DNA of 64,000 nucleotides from assembly GCA_025666215.1 (NCBI GenBank), contig CP102593.1, forward strand, positions 5,159,001 to 5,223,000. The letters are read 5' to 3'. The DNA is from Xanthomonas campestris pv. phormiicola (GTDB lineage: Bacteria; Pseudomonadota; Gammaproteobacteria; Xanthomonadales; Xanthomonadaceae). Both the position numbers and the translations under genes were made by a program. Shown here in pieces: positions 1 through 8,216 of the stretch (positions are counted from its first letter, which is position 1; every line of letters starts with the position of its first letter). The notes under the pieces were generated by a model. That model ran no database searches, was not told where the DNA came from, and was given only the letters and a program-made list of their open reading frames with translations.

Positions 1-42
1 CAGAACCTGAGCCAGGACCTGACCACCAGCCTGGCGCGCTGA
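1..42 (+). CDS. 3' end of an unidentified gene (partial)
   Basis: The first 42 bases read in frame 1 as QNLSQDLTTSLAR followed by TGA. This is plausibly the C-terminus of a gene that begins upstream of the window. Thirteen residues are too few to name it. The next gene, trmL, starts 52 bases later on the same strand, so the two could be co-transcribed. Confidence 0.45.
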   Translation, partial: QNLSQDLTTSLAR

Positions 43-94
43 GCCTGCGCACGCTTCGCCGGCGCAGGCCGGAGCCGGCGCGTAAACTGCGCCG

Positions 95-574
95 ATGACC
101 GCCACGCCCACGCTGCACGTCCTGCTGTTCCAACCCGAAATACCGCCCAACACGGGCAATGCCATCCGCCTTTGCGCCAATACCGGCGCGCAGCTGCACC
201 TGATCGAACCGCTCGGCTTCGACCTCGGCGACAAGCAGCTCAAACGCGCCGGCCTGGATTACCACGAGTACGCACGCCTGCAGGTCCACGCATCGCTGGA
301 CGCCGCGTTGCAGAGCATCGCCCCGCGCCGCCTGTTCGCCCTGAGTACCCGCAGCAATACCCGCTACGATGCCCCCGCCTTCGCCGACGGCGATGCGTTC
401 CTGTTCGGCCCGGAGACCCGCGGCCTGCCCGCCGAGGTGCTGGAGCAGGTCCCGCCCGAACAGCGCCTGCGCCTGCCGATGCGCCCGCACAACCGCAGCC
501 TCAACCTGTCCAACGCCGTGGCGGTGGTGGTGTTCGAAGCGTGGCGGCAGCTGGGCTTCCCCGGCGCGGATTGA
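95..574 (+). CDS. trmL: tRNA (cytidine/uridine-2'-O-)-methyltransferase TrmL
   Basis: TrmL is a SPOUT-family enzyme that uses S-adenosylmethionine to 2'-O-methylate the wobble nucleotide (position 34) of certain leucine tRNAs. The 159-residue length is typical of the family. The N-terminal PEIPPNTGNAIRLCANTG segment is the characteristic family signature. The C-terminal region has the knot motifs LFGPETRGLP and MRPHNRSLNLSNAVAVVVFE, which form the SAM pocket and dimer interface in homologues. The start at 95 puts the PEIPPNTGN motif at the expected distance from the N-terminus. It probably acts as a cytosolic homodimer. Nothing in it looks abnormal. Confidence 0.95.
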   Translation: MTATPTLHVLLFQPEIPPNTGNAIRLCANTGAQLHLIEPLGFDLGDKQLKRAGLDYHEYARLQVHASLDAALQSIAPRRLFALSTRSNTRYDAPAFADGDAFLFGPETRGLPAEVLEQVPPEQRLRLPMRPHNRSLNLSNAVAVVVFEAWRQLGFPGAD

Positions 575-940
575 ACGCACGGCAGGGCGCCGGCCGATCG
601 CGACAGCGTCTCCCCGGGCCGCCCTGCGCGTCGGGCGCGCGGACGCGGAAAGACCGAATCCACGCCGAGGCGATCGGCGCAGGCACTCCTTCTTTATAGC
701 CAGTAGCGACAGACCGGACGCCGCAGACCGGCGTTCCGGCACCGCGCCGGAAGCGATTTCAGTCGCCGCGGCCACGTCAAGCAACTGCACCCCAGAAGTT
801 CCTGAACACGCTGTCTAATTTATATACCGGTCAGTTTTAAATTCAGGGCAAGTTCGGGTCGCTAACGGATAATTTACATATCGGCAGCGAACGGCCCACG
901 CCTCAGCGCCGACCAAACCAATAACAAGGATATCCCGATC
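575..940. other. Intergenic stretch with probable ax21 promoter
   Basis: I see no credible gene in these 366 bases; the ORFs here are GC-rich frame shadows. Composition changes near 815-890, where short AT-rich tracts occur (for example TTTATATA near 829 and GATAATTTACAT near 870). This is the likely promoter and 5' leader of ax21. An AAGGAT Shine-Dalgarno stands about ten bases before the ATG at 941. No clear paired -35/-10 boxes could be fixed. Confidence 0.4.
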
Positions 941-1513
941 ATGAAGACTTCTCTGCTCGCTCTCGGCCTCCTGGTCGCTCTGCCGTTCGCTGCCTCCGCG
1001 GCCGAAGGCCTTTCCTACAATTACGTGGAAGGCGGTTACATCAAGACCGACGCCAGCGGCGGCGACGCGGATGGCTGGGCCGTCAAGGGCTCCTACGCGA
1101 TCAACCCGAACTTCAGCGTGTTCGGCGACTTCAACCGCCAGAAGACCGACCTGGGCGACGTGCGCGTCGACCAGTGGCGCATCGGCGCCGGCTACAACCA
1201 CGAGATCTCGACCAGCACCGACCTGGTGACCCGCGTGGCCTACAACCGCTTCGACCCGGAATACGGCACCAAGTTCAACGGTTACAGCGCCGAAGTCGGC
1301 ATCCGTACCGCGTTCAACCCGTACTTCGAGGTGTATGCGCTGGGTGGCTACGAGGACTACACCAAGAAGGACGGCATCAATCCGGACGGCGAGTTCTACG
1401 GCCGCCTCGGCGCCCAGGCCAAGCTCAACCAGAACTGGGGCCTGAGCGCGGACCTGAAGATGAACCGCGATGGCGACAAGGAATGGTTCGTCGGCCCGCG
1501 TTTCAGCTGGTAA
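941..1513 (+). CDS. ax21: Ax21-family outer-membrane beta-barrel protein
   Basis: This 190-residue protein starts with a clear signal peptide (MKTSLLALGLLVALPFAASA, cleavage after about residue 20). The mature N-terminus AEGLSYNYVEGGYIKTD is the typical Ax21/Omp21 opening of Xanthomonas. The rest alternates polar and aromatic residues in amphipathic strands and ends in FSW, a terminal aromatic as expected for BAM-dependent barrel insertion. Ax21 was once proposed as the elicitor of the rice XA21 receptor, but those reports were retracted; it is best viewed as a small outer-membrane protein also found on vesicles. An AAGGAT ribosome-binding site precedes the ATG and a strong terminator follows, so it is probably monocistronic. 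Confidence 0.93.
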   Translation: MKTSLLALGLLVALPFAASAAEGLSYNYVEGGYIKTDASGGDADGWAVKGSYAINPNFSVFGDFNRQKTDLGDVRVDQWRIGAGYNHEISTSTDLVTRVAYNRFDPEYGTKFNGYSAEVGIRTAFNPYFEVYALGGYEDYTKKDGINPDGEFYGRLGAQAKLNQNWGLSADLKMNRDGDKEWFVGPRFSW

Positions 1514-1569
1514 GCGGCACCGCGTAGCACTGCGCGCAGCGTCTTTCTCTCTCCCGCTGCGCGCGGTTC

Positions 1570-1600
1570 GAAGCCCGGTCCCAGGACCGGGCTTCTTTTT
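1570..1600 (+). terminator. Rho-independent terminator of ax21
   Basis: A perfect 11-bp stem (GAAGCCCGGTC / GACCGGGCTTC) with a CCAG loop is followed directly by a run of T residues. It lies 57 bases after the ax21 stop codon and in the correct orientation. Confidence 0.93.
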
Positions 1601-1815
1601 GTTTCACGATGACTCCAGCCCGTCAGTGCCACTGCAGCCTTACAACGCATCGGCCCGCAGTCGCTCCCACTTCGATGGAGCGTAGTGCGGCGACATCCAA
1701 TGCGCTTCCAAATTCCTGATGTTGCACGAGAGGAGCAACGTGTGTGCGGTAGGCGGGACCGGAAAACGCGGATGGCCGTCGGCGACCATCCGCTGCGCAG
1801 CCATCCAGCGCTCCG

Positions 1816-1992
1816 ATGCCCGCCATACTGTCTGCATCGATCGCGAGCGTATGTGTCACGGTAGCGGGGCCGCCGTCTCCGGTCGGGCACGTTGTCCAAG
1901 GACTTGGCGAACCCGTGCCTGCAGGTGCCAAGAACATCAGTCTCTCGCCGCACTTCAAGGGCTATACCTTCACGCAGGACGGCCTGAAGTAG
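1816..1992 (+). pseudogene. Possible fragment of a secreted small protein
   Basis: A 58-codon reading frame starts MPAILSASIASVCVTVAG and ends HFKGYTFTQDGLK before TAG. The N-terminus resembles a shortened signal peptide. Only this piece of the 1600-2040 interval looks protein-like, and no convincing Shine-Dalgarno precedes it. It lies between the ax21 terminator and an IS5-family remnant, so it may be the broken end of a gene cut by insertion or deletion. I do not recognise the family. It may also be non-coding; the rest of 1601-2040 holds nothing I can support. Confidence 0.25.
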
Positions 1993-2040
1993 TTGGCCCT
2001 GCGACGTCCCCCCTCCGAAAATGCCCTGGTCCGCATTTGA

Positions 2041-2180
2041 TTCCTGGAGCATCTTAAGCACGACAACGGCATGGACCGATGCTAGCTGATGGAACAAACC
2101 GGTGATGCGCTGCACGCAGTGCTGTGCGCGGCCGGCTACAACATCCGATGGCTGCTCCGCGCAGTGGTGCGCAAGGGAAT
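2041..2180 (+). mobile_element. IS5-family transposase remnant (C-terminal piece)
   Basis: Frame 1 reads HLKHDNGMDRC-stop-LMEQTGDALHAVLCAAGYNI, continuing RWLLRAVVRKGMKLF. This matches the conserved C-terminal region of IS5-family transposases, where the histidine-glycine-methionine block is followed by a tryptophan; here that codon is TAG at 2083-2085. Sequence upstream of 2041 is degenerate and the DDE core is missing, so this is an inactive scar. It borders the AT-rich gene at 2309-4090, which has ISL3-family debris on its other side. Confidence 0.75.
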
Positions 2181-2248
2181 GAAGCTTTTTTGCACCGCTG
2201 TGGGCATGGTTCACCAAGCTGGAAACCCCGCTCGCCACGCCATGGAAC

Positions 2249-2276
2249 GCAACGCCTGCCTGCTGGCAGGCGTTGC
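2249..2276. repeat. 12-bp perfect hairpin 3' of the AT-rich gene
   Basis: GCAACGCCTGCC and GGCAGGCGTTGC form a perfect 12-bp stem with a TGCT loop. It lies 33 bases beyond the stop codon of the minus-strand gene at 2309-4090, where a terminator would be expected. There is no U-tract on either strand, so it could instead be part of the neighbouring IS5-type debris. Confidence 0.5.
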
Positions 2277-2308
2277 CTGGCGCTGTTGGGTGAATTTTGC
2301 ATGGCCAA

Positions 2309-4090
2309 CTAATTTGATGCAGTGCTCCGGATACAGCCAATTGTCGCCGCATTTCCAACATGAGCTACAACACCATATCCGGATATATAGCCAAGACTTT
2401 GACAGACCCTGTTGACTGCAGAATAACAATCCATTGATGACGTCCATGACGTTGCCGTACATGATGGCTGTTGTGCAGAGAGTGCTTGGAATGTACTCGC
2501 AACAAGTCCGCCCACGTTGTTATTCATGCACGCCAATGCCACGCTCGTATCGGAATATTCCAATGGACCGAAACCACCAGCTTGGTATGCGATGGATTGA
2601 CAATATCTGGCCATGCCTGTGGCGCATTCATCACTGATGAGGTTGCTCATGCTGCAACGTGACTGAAATGCTGACACTGACGATATATTAGCTACCGAGT
2701 AGGAAGCGTTTCCACTTCTTACACATGCCACCATGGCATTTTCATTATTAACTTCCTCAAGCATACCGCCCGCTTCGTAACCCTGACTTTGACAGTAACG
2801 CCCCACAGCTGCAAAGCAAGACCCATCACTTGTATTGGGGATAGGATTTGAAGCATTGCAAGAAATTAAAAATTGCTGAAGCGTAGAAAAATTCGTGGGG
2901 AAGTAATTTGTTGCGGTCAATGGAGAGGCTGGCGGGGTGGGGTCAACGCTGCCAAACTGGAACGCAGCGAGATCCACCGGATACATTTGCATTCCGGATG
3001 CGATCGCCGTAGACGGTAGAGCAGAACCATTTGTAATCGGAACAGAATATAGACCCATTATAAATGTATTGCCACTGGGATCCGTAACGATCTTGCTGTA
3101 TCCCTGAGGGTTGAATGGCAGCGGCGTATTCACCAAGAAGCTGGAATTGAAGATGTCGGTTCCAAGGGGTGTCGACGAAGAGCGAATTTCCAAGCGAGAA
3201 CACGCGTATGCTGGACTATCTCCATTAATGCAGCCCTTGCCACCAATGCCTGCATTGAGAAGCACTTTGCCATTTATCACTTTCACATCATACGAATCAG
3301 CCATATTGTTAGACAACGGATTAGATGCATCGACACCCAAAACCTCGGTCGTCAACATATTATCTATTGTAGATGCCGCCGCACCTGTCGAGCCACTTAC
3401 CCAAAGGCGACCAAGACCAGATGCCTCCTGTTTGAGCATTGCTCCTCTGGTAGTTATATCTTTCCAAATCACCCCGTTGGGGCCAGATGCACTATGGACA
3501 ACGGACCAGTAAAGGTACGGGGTATTTCCGTACACAAAAATTTTGGGGACACTGGCCGAATAGGCGTCTGATGTTGACGACAAGTTTATGCCCACTACAG
3601 CTGCAACTACGCGGGCAGTATCTACACTGTAATCGGTGGAAGAAATTGGTGCGATACAAGCCGCGACTCCCGCCAGAGCTGTCCCCGAACCCGCACATTC
3701 AAAAGCGACCCACAAAGCTCCATTGTAAGAAACAACAGTAGGATCATAGGCTGATTGTACAACGCCACTTTGATATGGCAATGTCATCGGCAGTGAGATT
3801 ATATCCCTTACATAACTAAGCGTGTGCGTATTCCAATCCATCTGGAATAATGACAGCGTCATATTTGTACCCGAGCAAGGATCCGAAGTTGTGTTTATAA
3901 TACGCCTGCCGAGGAAATAACTCCTATTGGTCGGCAACTGGTGAAAGGCAACGCTATTGCAGTTACCTGGCCCTGATACGGGCATTGTTGAAATTGGCTG
4001 TTGTGCCTTGGCAAAACTCATTATAAAAAATGAAATGAAAAGCACAAACACCGATATGGATGTCCCATTGATTCCTTGCCATTTAAACAT
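2309..4090 (-). CDS. Secreted protein with propeller-like domain and three cysteine repeats
   Basis: I chose the ATG at 4090 because AAGGAG lies six bases before it; the upstream in-frame ATG at 4108 lacks a site. The 593-residue product has an N-terminal signal segment (about 1-30, SVFVLFISFFIMSFAKAQ). Residues 35-390 are rich in short strands such as SYDPTVVSYNGALWVAFE and VPKIFVYGNTPYLYW, reminiscent of glycosidase or sialidase beta-propellers, but I cannot assign an active site. Residues 404-593 hold three repeats with cysteines at 411/425/433/456, 479/489/497/521 and 544/555/563/586. Each repeat follows C-x(9-13)-C-x7-C-x(22-23)-C around a YCQS or VCQS core. Base composition is far more AT-rich than the surroundings, which suggests transfer. 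Its function is unknown; an exported carbohydrate-binding or adhesive protein is an inference. Confidence 0.85.
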   Translation of the reverse strand: MFKWQGINGTSISVFVLFISFFIMSFAKAQQPISTMPVSGPGNCNSVAFHQLPTNRSYFLGRRIINTTSDPCSGTNMTLSLFQMDWNTHTLSYVRDIISLPMTLPYQSGVVQSAYDPTVVSYNGALWVAFECAGSGTALAGVAACIAPISSTDYSVDTARVVAAVVGINLSSTSDAYSASVPKIFVYGNTPYLYWSVVHSASGPNGVIWKDITTRGAMLKQEASGLGRLWVSGSTGAAASTIDNMLTTEVLGVDASNPLSNNMADSYDVKVINGKVLLNAGIGGKGCINGDSPAYACSRLEIRSSSTPLGTDIFNSSFLVNTPLPFNPQGYSKIVTDPSGNTFIMGLYSVPITNGSALPSTAIASGMQMYPVDLAAFQFGSVDPTPPASPLTATNYFPTNFSTLQQFLISCNASNPIPNTSDGSCFAAVGRYCQSQGYEAGGMLEEVNNENAMVACVRSGNASYSVANISSVSAFQSRCSMSNLISDECATGMARYCQSIAYQAGGFGPLEYSDTSVALACMNNNVGGLVASTFQALSAQQPSCTATSWTSSMDCYSAVNRVCQSLGYISGYGVVAHVGNAATIGCIRSTASN

Positions 4091-4201
4091 TGAAAACTCC
4101 TTCGCCATGATATCGGGGTGAAACGGTGAATGAGATACTATCTTTACGTCCTCCGATATAGCTTTATGTTCAGTTTTACCTGCAACCTCCCATTTTTTGA
4201 C

Positions 4202-4333
4202 TCAGAGGTGCAATCGCGTAGCAGGGGATGTTGTTTTACAAGGACGAGTCACGGCGGCGTATCGGCTGTCCGTGGTGCCATCTGCTTCGCGGCACAGAAC
4301 TTCGGCTGTGGTGTCTTGGATGCGTTTAGGCAT
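4202..4333 (-). CDS. Possible 43-residue ORF, unidentified
   Basis: An ATG-initiated frame opens MPKRIQDTTAEVLCREADGT and ends at TGA. An AGGA element lies about ten bases before the start, on the far side of the ISL3-family debris. The product has no recognisable domain. It lies inside accessory DNA between the IS remnant and the start of the AT-rich gene and may be a remnant or chance ORF. Confidence 0.2.
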   Translation of the reverse strand: MPKRIQDTTAEVLCREADGTTDSRYAAVTRPCKTTSPATRLHL

Positions 4334-4374
4334 GATAGGGAGAGTCCTTTCCATTAAACCAGGGTCTTCGCGGA

Positions 4375-4891
4375 TCAGTATGGATGCAATCTGGCGTTTT
4401 CGGGTAGCGGCGGCAGGAAGCTAGCGCTGATCTTGAGCTTGAGATATTCCTCATCGCGGTAGCCATAGGCGCTGCGCAGGATGACCCGGTCCTTGTTGTG
4501 AAGGCGCTCAAACTCGGCTACTGCCTAGTTGGTCATGCTTCGGCACAGATGGCCCCCGTGCATGGCGAAGCGCTCGGTGTAGCGCGGGTTCTTGGACAGC
4601 CAGTCCAACCGCTCTACGCGCACGCCGCCACACCCAGGACACTGGAGCCGCCAGCGCTCGAACTCCACGTGCAAGAACCAGCCGTTACGATCAGCGCGTC
4701 ACAGGCGCTGATCGTAACGGCTGCGACAACGACGGCCGCAGTTGGAGCACACTGCCGTTTTTACGGCGCCGCAAGCTCACGATCCGAACCTTCGGATCGC
4801 CGAACAAGCCCGTGAGCGTGGCCAGCCCCACGAAGCCGGGGAAAGAGAACAAATCACGCAGGCTGCGGCCCGATTTCATGCCTGAATCCAC
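4375..4891 (-). pseudogene. Internally deleted ISL3-family transposase
   Basis: On the minus strand the N-terminal part reads SLRDLFSFPGFVGL, loses frame near 4740, then continues with a zinc-binding region (QCPGCGGVRVERLDWLSKNP, RYTERFAMHGGHLC). After RSMTN comes TAG, and AVAEFERL then joins directly to the extreme C-terminus (HNKDRVILRSAYGYRDEEYL, KLKI) with a TGA stop at 4375-4377. The catalytic DDE core between these ends, several hundred residues in a complete element, is gone. A GGGTCTTCGCGG sequence just outside the stop (about 4362-4373) may be part of a terminal inverted repeat. The element is dead through deletion, nonsense and frameshift changes. Confidence 0.8.
4681..4721. repeat. 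17-bp perfect inverted repeat inside the ISL3 remnant
   Basis: GCCGTTACGATCAGCGC at 4681-4697 is exactly inverted at 4705-4721 across a 7-base spacer. The repeat falls where the transposase frame is broken, so it is probably the product of a local inverted duplication that helped inactivate the gene. There is no T-tract. Confidence 0.8.
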
Positions 4892-5062
4892 ATCCTCAAG
4901 TCAGTACAGGATGCATGGCCCCCATACCTCTCGGCAAAGTGCTTGTTTTCAAGGACCGAGGCTACATCAACTCGCCGAACATACCCGCCCGTACGATTCC
5001 GCGATGAGCCTTTATGCCTTTATTTGTTGCGCGGCCTACGCCACGGTCGGGCACGGGACACG

Positions 5063-5084
5063 AAAAACCCGGCCGCAGCCGGGT
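5063..5084 (-). terminator. Rho-independent terminator of gpsA
   Basis: On the minus strand ACCCGGC-TGCG-GCCGGGT forms a short stem followed by TTTTT. It lies 24 bases after the gpsA stop codon in the direction of transcription. Confidence 0.85.
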
Positions 5085-5107
5085 CTTCCGCGCCACCAAC
5101 GCGCCGA

Positions 5108-6139
5108 TCAGCTGAACAGCGTGGTCGGATACTCCGGCTTCTGCTCGCGGGCCAGCAACTGCTGCAGGCCCACCGCCGGGGTCAGCTCGCCGTGCAGCAC
5201 CGCGCGCACCGCGTTGGAGATCGGCAGATCGATGCCATGGCGTTCGGCCTGGCGCATCACCTCGTCGGCGGTCTGCACCGACTCGACCACCTGGCCGATC
5301 GCGCGAACCGCGTCGGGCAGGGTCTGCCCGCGGCCCAGGGCCAGGCCCAGGCGCCGGTTGCGCGACAGGTCGCCGGTGCAGGTCAGCACCAGGTCGCCGA
5401 GTCCGGCCAGGCCCATCAGCGTTTCCGGCTTGCCGCCGATCGCCGCGGCCAGCCGCAGCATCTCGTTGAGCCCGCGGGTGATCAGGCCGGCACGGGCGTT
5501 CAGGCCCAGCTCCATGCCGTCTGCCACGCCGGTGGCCACCGCCAGCACGTTCTTCATCGCCCCGCCCAGCTCGGCACCGACCATGTCGTCGCCGGTGTAG
5601 GCGCGGAAGGTGGGGCCGTGCATCGCGTCGGCGACCTGCTGCGCGAACGCCGCATCGCCGTGCACGGTCACCGCGGTCGGCAGGTCCAGCGCCACTTCCT
5701 TGGCGAACGACGGCCCGGTCACCACCGCCAGCGGCACGTCCTCGCCCAGGATCTGCTGCGCCACCTCGTGCAGGAAGCGCCCGGAGCCGGGCTCGAAACC
5801 CTTGGTCGCCCAGGCCACGCCGGCCTGCGGCGGGCGCAGCGGCGCCAGCTGGCGCAGGGTCTCGGTGAACGCGTGCGACGGCACCACCACCAGGATCCAG
5901 TCGGCGCCGTGCACGGCCGCCGCCAGGTCGGTGGTAGCCTGCAGGGTCGCCGGCAGCGGGATCTGCGGCAGGTAGCGCGGGTTCTCGTGGCGCTGTTGAA
6001 TCGCCTCGGCGACGACGGCGTCGCGCCCCCACAGCACGGTCGGGAAACCGTGCCGGGCGACGAGCGCGGCCAGGGCGGTGCCCCAGGAACCGGCGCCGAG
6101 GACGGCGATCTTCTTCGCGGGGTTATCGCGCATGCGCAA
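5108..6139 (-). CDS. gpsA: NAD(P)-dependent glycerol-3-phosphate dehydrogenase
   Basis: GpsA reduces dihydroxyacetone phosphate to sn-glycerol-3-phosphate, the backbone precursor for phospholipids. The 343-residue protein has the N-terminal Rossmann nucleotide-binding loop [13 protein letters not shown] (about residues 13-25). It also carries the conserved central segments [11 protein letters not shown] and [20 protein letters not shown], the latter with the catalytic lysine. Length and motif order are normal. Two in-frame ATGs sit at residues 1 and 3; I kept the first. It begins 12 bases after secB ends, an order familiar from proteobacteria, and is followed by a strong terminator. Confidence 0.97.
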   Translation of the reverse strand: MRMRDNPAKKIAVLGAGSWGTALAALVARHGFPTVLWGRDAVVAEAIQQRHENPRYLPQIPLPATLQATTDLAAAVHGADWILVVVPSHAFTETLRQLAPLRPPQAGVAWATKGFEPGSGRFLHEVAQQILGEDVPLAVVTGPSFAKEVALDLPTAVTVHGDAAFAQQVADAMHGPTFRAYTGDDMVGAELGGAMKNVLAVATGVADGMELGLNARAGLITRGLNEMLRLAAAIGGKPETLMGLAGLGDLVLTCTGDLSRNRRLGLALGRGQTLPDAVRAIGQVVESVQTADEVMRQAERHGIDLPISNAVRAVLHGELTPAVGLQQLLAREQKPEYPTTLFS

Positions 6140-6151
6140 CGGCGGACGCGC

Positions 6152-6670
6152 TCAGGCGTTGCCGGCCGGCTCCGAGTCGGCCAGCGACTGGCTCTCGCCC
6201 TGCTGCGCGCGCTGGCGCAGGGTTTCGGCGTACAGCGCTTCGAAGTTGATCGGCTGCAGGAAGAACGGCGGGAAGCCGCCGGCCTGGATCAGGTCGCTGA
6301 CCAGCGAACGCACGTACGGGAACAGGATGTTCGGGCACTGCGTGCCGAGCAGCACGTCCACCGCCTGCGGGTCCAGGCCGACCAGGCCGAACACGCCGGC
6401 CTGCTGCACTTCGGCCACGTACGCGGTCTTGCCGGCGGCGGTGCAGGTCAGGGTCACCGCGAGCACCACTTCGAAGGCCTGCTCGTTCAGGCGCTGCACG
6501 CGCTGGTTGAGGTTGAGCTGCAACTCCGGCTGCACGTTGTCGTTGAACACCGCCGGCGAATTCGGGGACTCGAAGGACACGTCCTTGACGTAGATCTTCT
6601 CGATGGTGAAAGCGGGGCCGGCTGCGGCTTCGGCCGGCGCCGTGGCGCCGTTGTTGGTGACGTCGGACAT
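6152..6670 (-). CDS. secB: Protein-export chaperone SecB
   Basis: SecB is a tetrameric cytosolic chaperone that keeps preproteins unfolded and hands them to SecA for Sec translocation. The 172-residue product has the typical core: [17 protein letters not shown] near residue 21, PELQLNLN, and VTLTC. Further on come the SecA-interaction and peptide-groove regions, including [20 protein letters not shown] and [17 protein letters not shown]. The acidic or hydrophilic ends vary between species. It lies just upstream of gpsA on the same strand and downstream of a rhodanese-like gene, a common arrangement. Confidence 0.97.
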   Translation of the reverse strand: MSDVTNNGATAPAEAAAGPAFTIEKIYVKDVSFESPNSPAVFNDNVQPELQLNLNQRVQRLNEQAFEVVLAVTLTCTAAGKTAYVAEVQQAGVFGLVGLDPQAVDVLLGTQCPNILFPYVRSLVSDLIQAGGFPPFFLQPINFEALYAETLRQRAQQGESQSLADSEPAGNA

Positions 6671-6758
6671 GTCTTGACTCCGGTGGATTCAGGTAACAGA
6701 AAGATTCGGGATTATCACATGCCGGCCGCGGCGCTCGGCGCCGGGCCGGGATGCGCGA

Positions 6759-7193
6759 TCAGCGGCCCTTGACCAGCGGCAGATCGGCCTGCTGCCAGGC
6801 GGCGATGCCGCCGTCGAGCACGTAGACCTGCTCGAAGCCGGCCTTCTTCAGCTGCTTGGCGGCGGCGTCGGCGGTGTTGCCGGTGCGGCACACCAGCACC
6901 ACCGGCGAGGCCTTGGCGTTGGCCACCAGCTTGTGCTCGGGGCCGAACTGGCTCGGCGTGGCGTTGCGGCTGCCGGCGATATGGCCCTTCTCGAAGTCGG
7001 CCGCGGCCGACAGGTCGACCAGCACCGCGTTGCCGGCGTTGATCAGCAGGGTCAGTTCGGCCGGGCGCAGGGTCTTGAAGCCGCGGAACAGGCGCGCGAT
7101 CTCGGTGACGATCAGGGCGATGGTCAGGCCGACCAGGGCCAGGGCCAGCATCGGGTTGCGGCCGGCGAAGGCCAGCAGTTCTTCGAAGTTCAC
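6759..7193 (-). CDS. Membrane-anchored rhodanese-like protein
   Basis: I start this gene at the GTG at 7193 (MNFEELLAF if initiated as Met), because the upstream extension is not protein-like. The 144-residue product has one N-terminal membrane span (about residues 12-30, NPMLALALVGLTIALIVTE) and a rhodanese domain. The active-site loop is VLVCRTGNTADAA, with the cysteine that would carry a persulfide, and the family's closing segment is YVLDGGIAAWQQADLPLVKG. It corresponds to the YibN-type proteins often encoded beside secB. A role in sulfur transfer or envelope biology is inferred. No clear Shine-Dalgarno precedes the GTG. Confidence 0.85.
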   Translation of the reverse strand: MNFEELLAFAGRNPMLALALVGLTIALIVTEIARLFRGFKTLRPAELTLLINAGNAVLVDLSAAADFEKGHIAGSRNATPSQFGPEHKLVANAKASPVVLVCRTGNTADAAAKQLKKAGFEQVYVLDGGIAAWQQADLPLVKGR

Positions 7194-7246
7194 AGGAATA
7201 GGGGGCTGGAAGCGGGCGCCGATTGTCGCACAGCTGGCCGGCGGCG

Positions 7247-7666
7247 CTACTGGCCGTTCCACAAGTCCGGCAGGCCGTCCAGCAGCCACCAGGTCTTGGC
7301 CTGCGCGTCCCAGCGCCAGCGCTCGCGGTAGCGCACGATGCGCTCGGCCTGGGTATTGCGGTTGATCACGCCCAGCTCGATGTCGCGCACCACGTCGCCG
7401 TCCAAGGCGCCGACCCGCCCGACCTTGTAGGAGGACACCTGCACCTGGCGGTAGCGCTCCAGCTCCAGATCGGTCAGCGGATGCGCCTGCCGGTAGGCCG
7501 GATCCACCGCTTCCCAGGCCGACTCGAACTCGCTCCAGCGGATCGCCGCGCCGTACGCGGTCTGCAGGTCGTCGAGCTTGTTCTGCTGGTTGCGGCTGCC
7601 GGCCAGCGCGGTGCCGGACAAACCCAGCACCAGCAGCAGCGCCAGGGCGCGGAACGTCGAGGGCAT
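7247..7666 (-). CDS. Conserved secreted hypothetical protein
   Basis: The ATG at 7666 gives a 139-residue product that opens directly with a signal peptide (MPSTFRALALLLVLGLSGTALA). The mature part is hydrophilic with many aromatic residues (WSEFESAWEAVDPAYRQ, YRERWRWDAQAKTWWLLDGL). The longer frame from 7702 adds only a basic leader and is less likely. I do not recognise a named domain; the pattern of W/Y residues suggests a small NTF2-like or similar periplasmic fold, which is a guess. It lies 53 bases downstream of the thioesterase start region, tandem on the minus strand. Confidence 0.7.
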   Translation of the reverse strand: MPSTFRALALLLVLGLSGTALAGSRNQQNKLDDLQTAYGAAIRWSEFESAWEAVDPAYRQAHPLTDLELERYRQVQVSSYKVGRVGALDGDVVRDIELGVINRNTQAERIVRYRERWRWDAQAKTWWLLDGLPDLWNGQ

Positions 7667-7703
7667 GGCGGGTTTCCGGGTAGGCGCGAGCGGTGCGCGC
7701 ATC

Positions 7704-8174
7704 CTACCCTTTCGCGATGGCGACGAAACGCCCGCTCAGCGTCGCCGCCGCGGCGGCATCGGCGGGTCCGACCTGGGCCTGGATGCCGATCCGGGCACGG
7801 CCGCGCTGGCGGAAGGTCTGCACGAAGGTGGTCCAGTCGCCCTGCGCATCGGCGCTGGCCTGCGCGTGGAGGTCGGCATACAGCGGCGCCAGGTAGCGCA
7901 CCTGGGTATCGGCGACGTAGACGTCGGCCTGCAGGCCGGCGCGGTGCAGTTCGCAATTGACCAGCGCCCAGCCTGCAAGCGTCATCACCGAACCCAGGCT
8001 GCCGCCGAAGGCGTTGCCCTTGTCGTTGAGGTTGGCCGCCAGCGGCGCGACCACATGCAGGCGCTGTTCGGCATAGCCCTGCAGCGCGACCTGCAGCGCC
8101 GCCACCGGCGGCATCGCGTCGAACTGCCGCTGCAACTGCTGCAGGAACGCATCGAAAGGAAGATCCGCTGCCAT
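7704..8174 (-). CDS. YiiD C-terminal-type thioesterase
   Basis: The 156-residue product from the ATG at 8174 looks like a hotdog-fold thioesterase of the YiiD_C family. Conserved features are LNDKGNAFGGSLGSVMTLAGW (near residues 51-71), with asparagine and glycine residues at the expected helix start, followed by the strand segments VYVADTQVRYLAPL and RARIGIQAQV. The substrate is unknown; these enzymes are predicted to hydrolyse acyl-CoA or acyl-carrier thioesters. It is divergent from hemD, with only 42 bases between the two starts, so the promoters must overlap. Confidence 0.8.
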   Translation of the reverse strand: MAADLPFDAFLQQLQRQFDAMPPVAALQVALQGYAEQRLHVVAPLAANLNDKGNAFGGSLGSVMTLAGWALVNCELHRAGLQADVYVADTQVRYLAPLYADLHAQASADAQGDWTTFVQTFRQRGRARIGIQAQVGPADAAAAATLSGRFVAIAKG

Positions 8175-8216
8175 GGTGCGATTGTGCTGCCGGTGGGGGC
8201 TCGCATAATGCCTGGC

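Noticed and set aside
172..818. Several long alternative-frame ORFs over trmL
   Set aside because: They are rich in Arg, Pro and Ala with no domain pattern and overlap a clear trmL gene; high GC produces such shadows throughout the window.
4943..6772. 609-codon plus-strand frame across gpsA and secB
   Set aside because: It is the complement of two well-recognised minus-strand genes and has no protein features.
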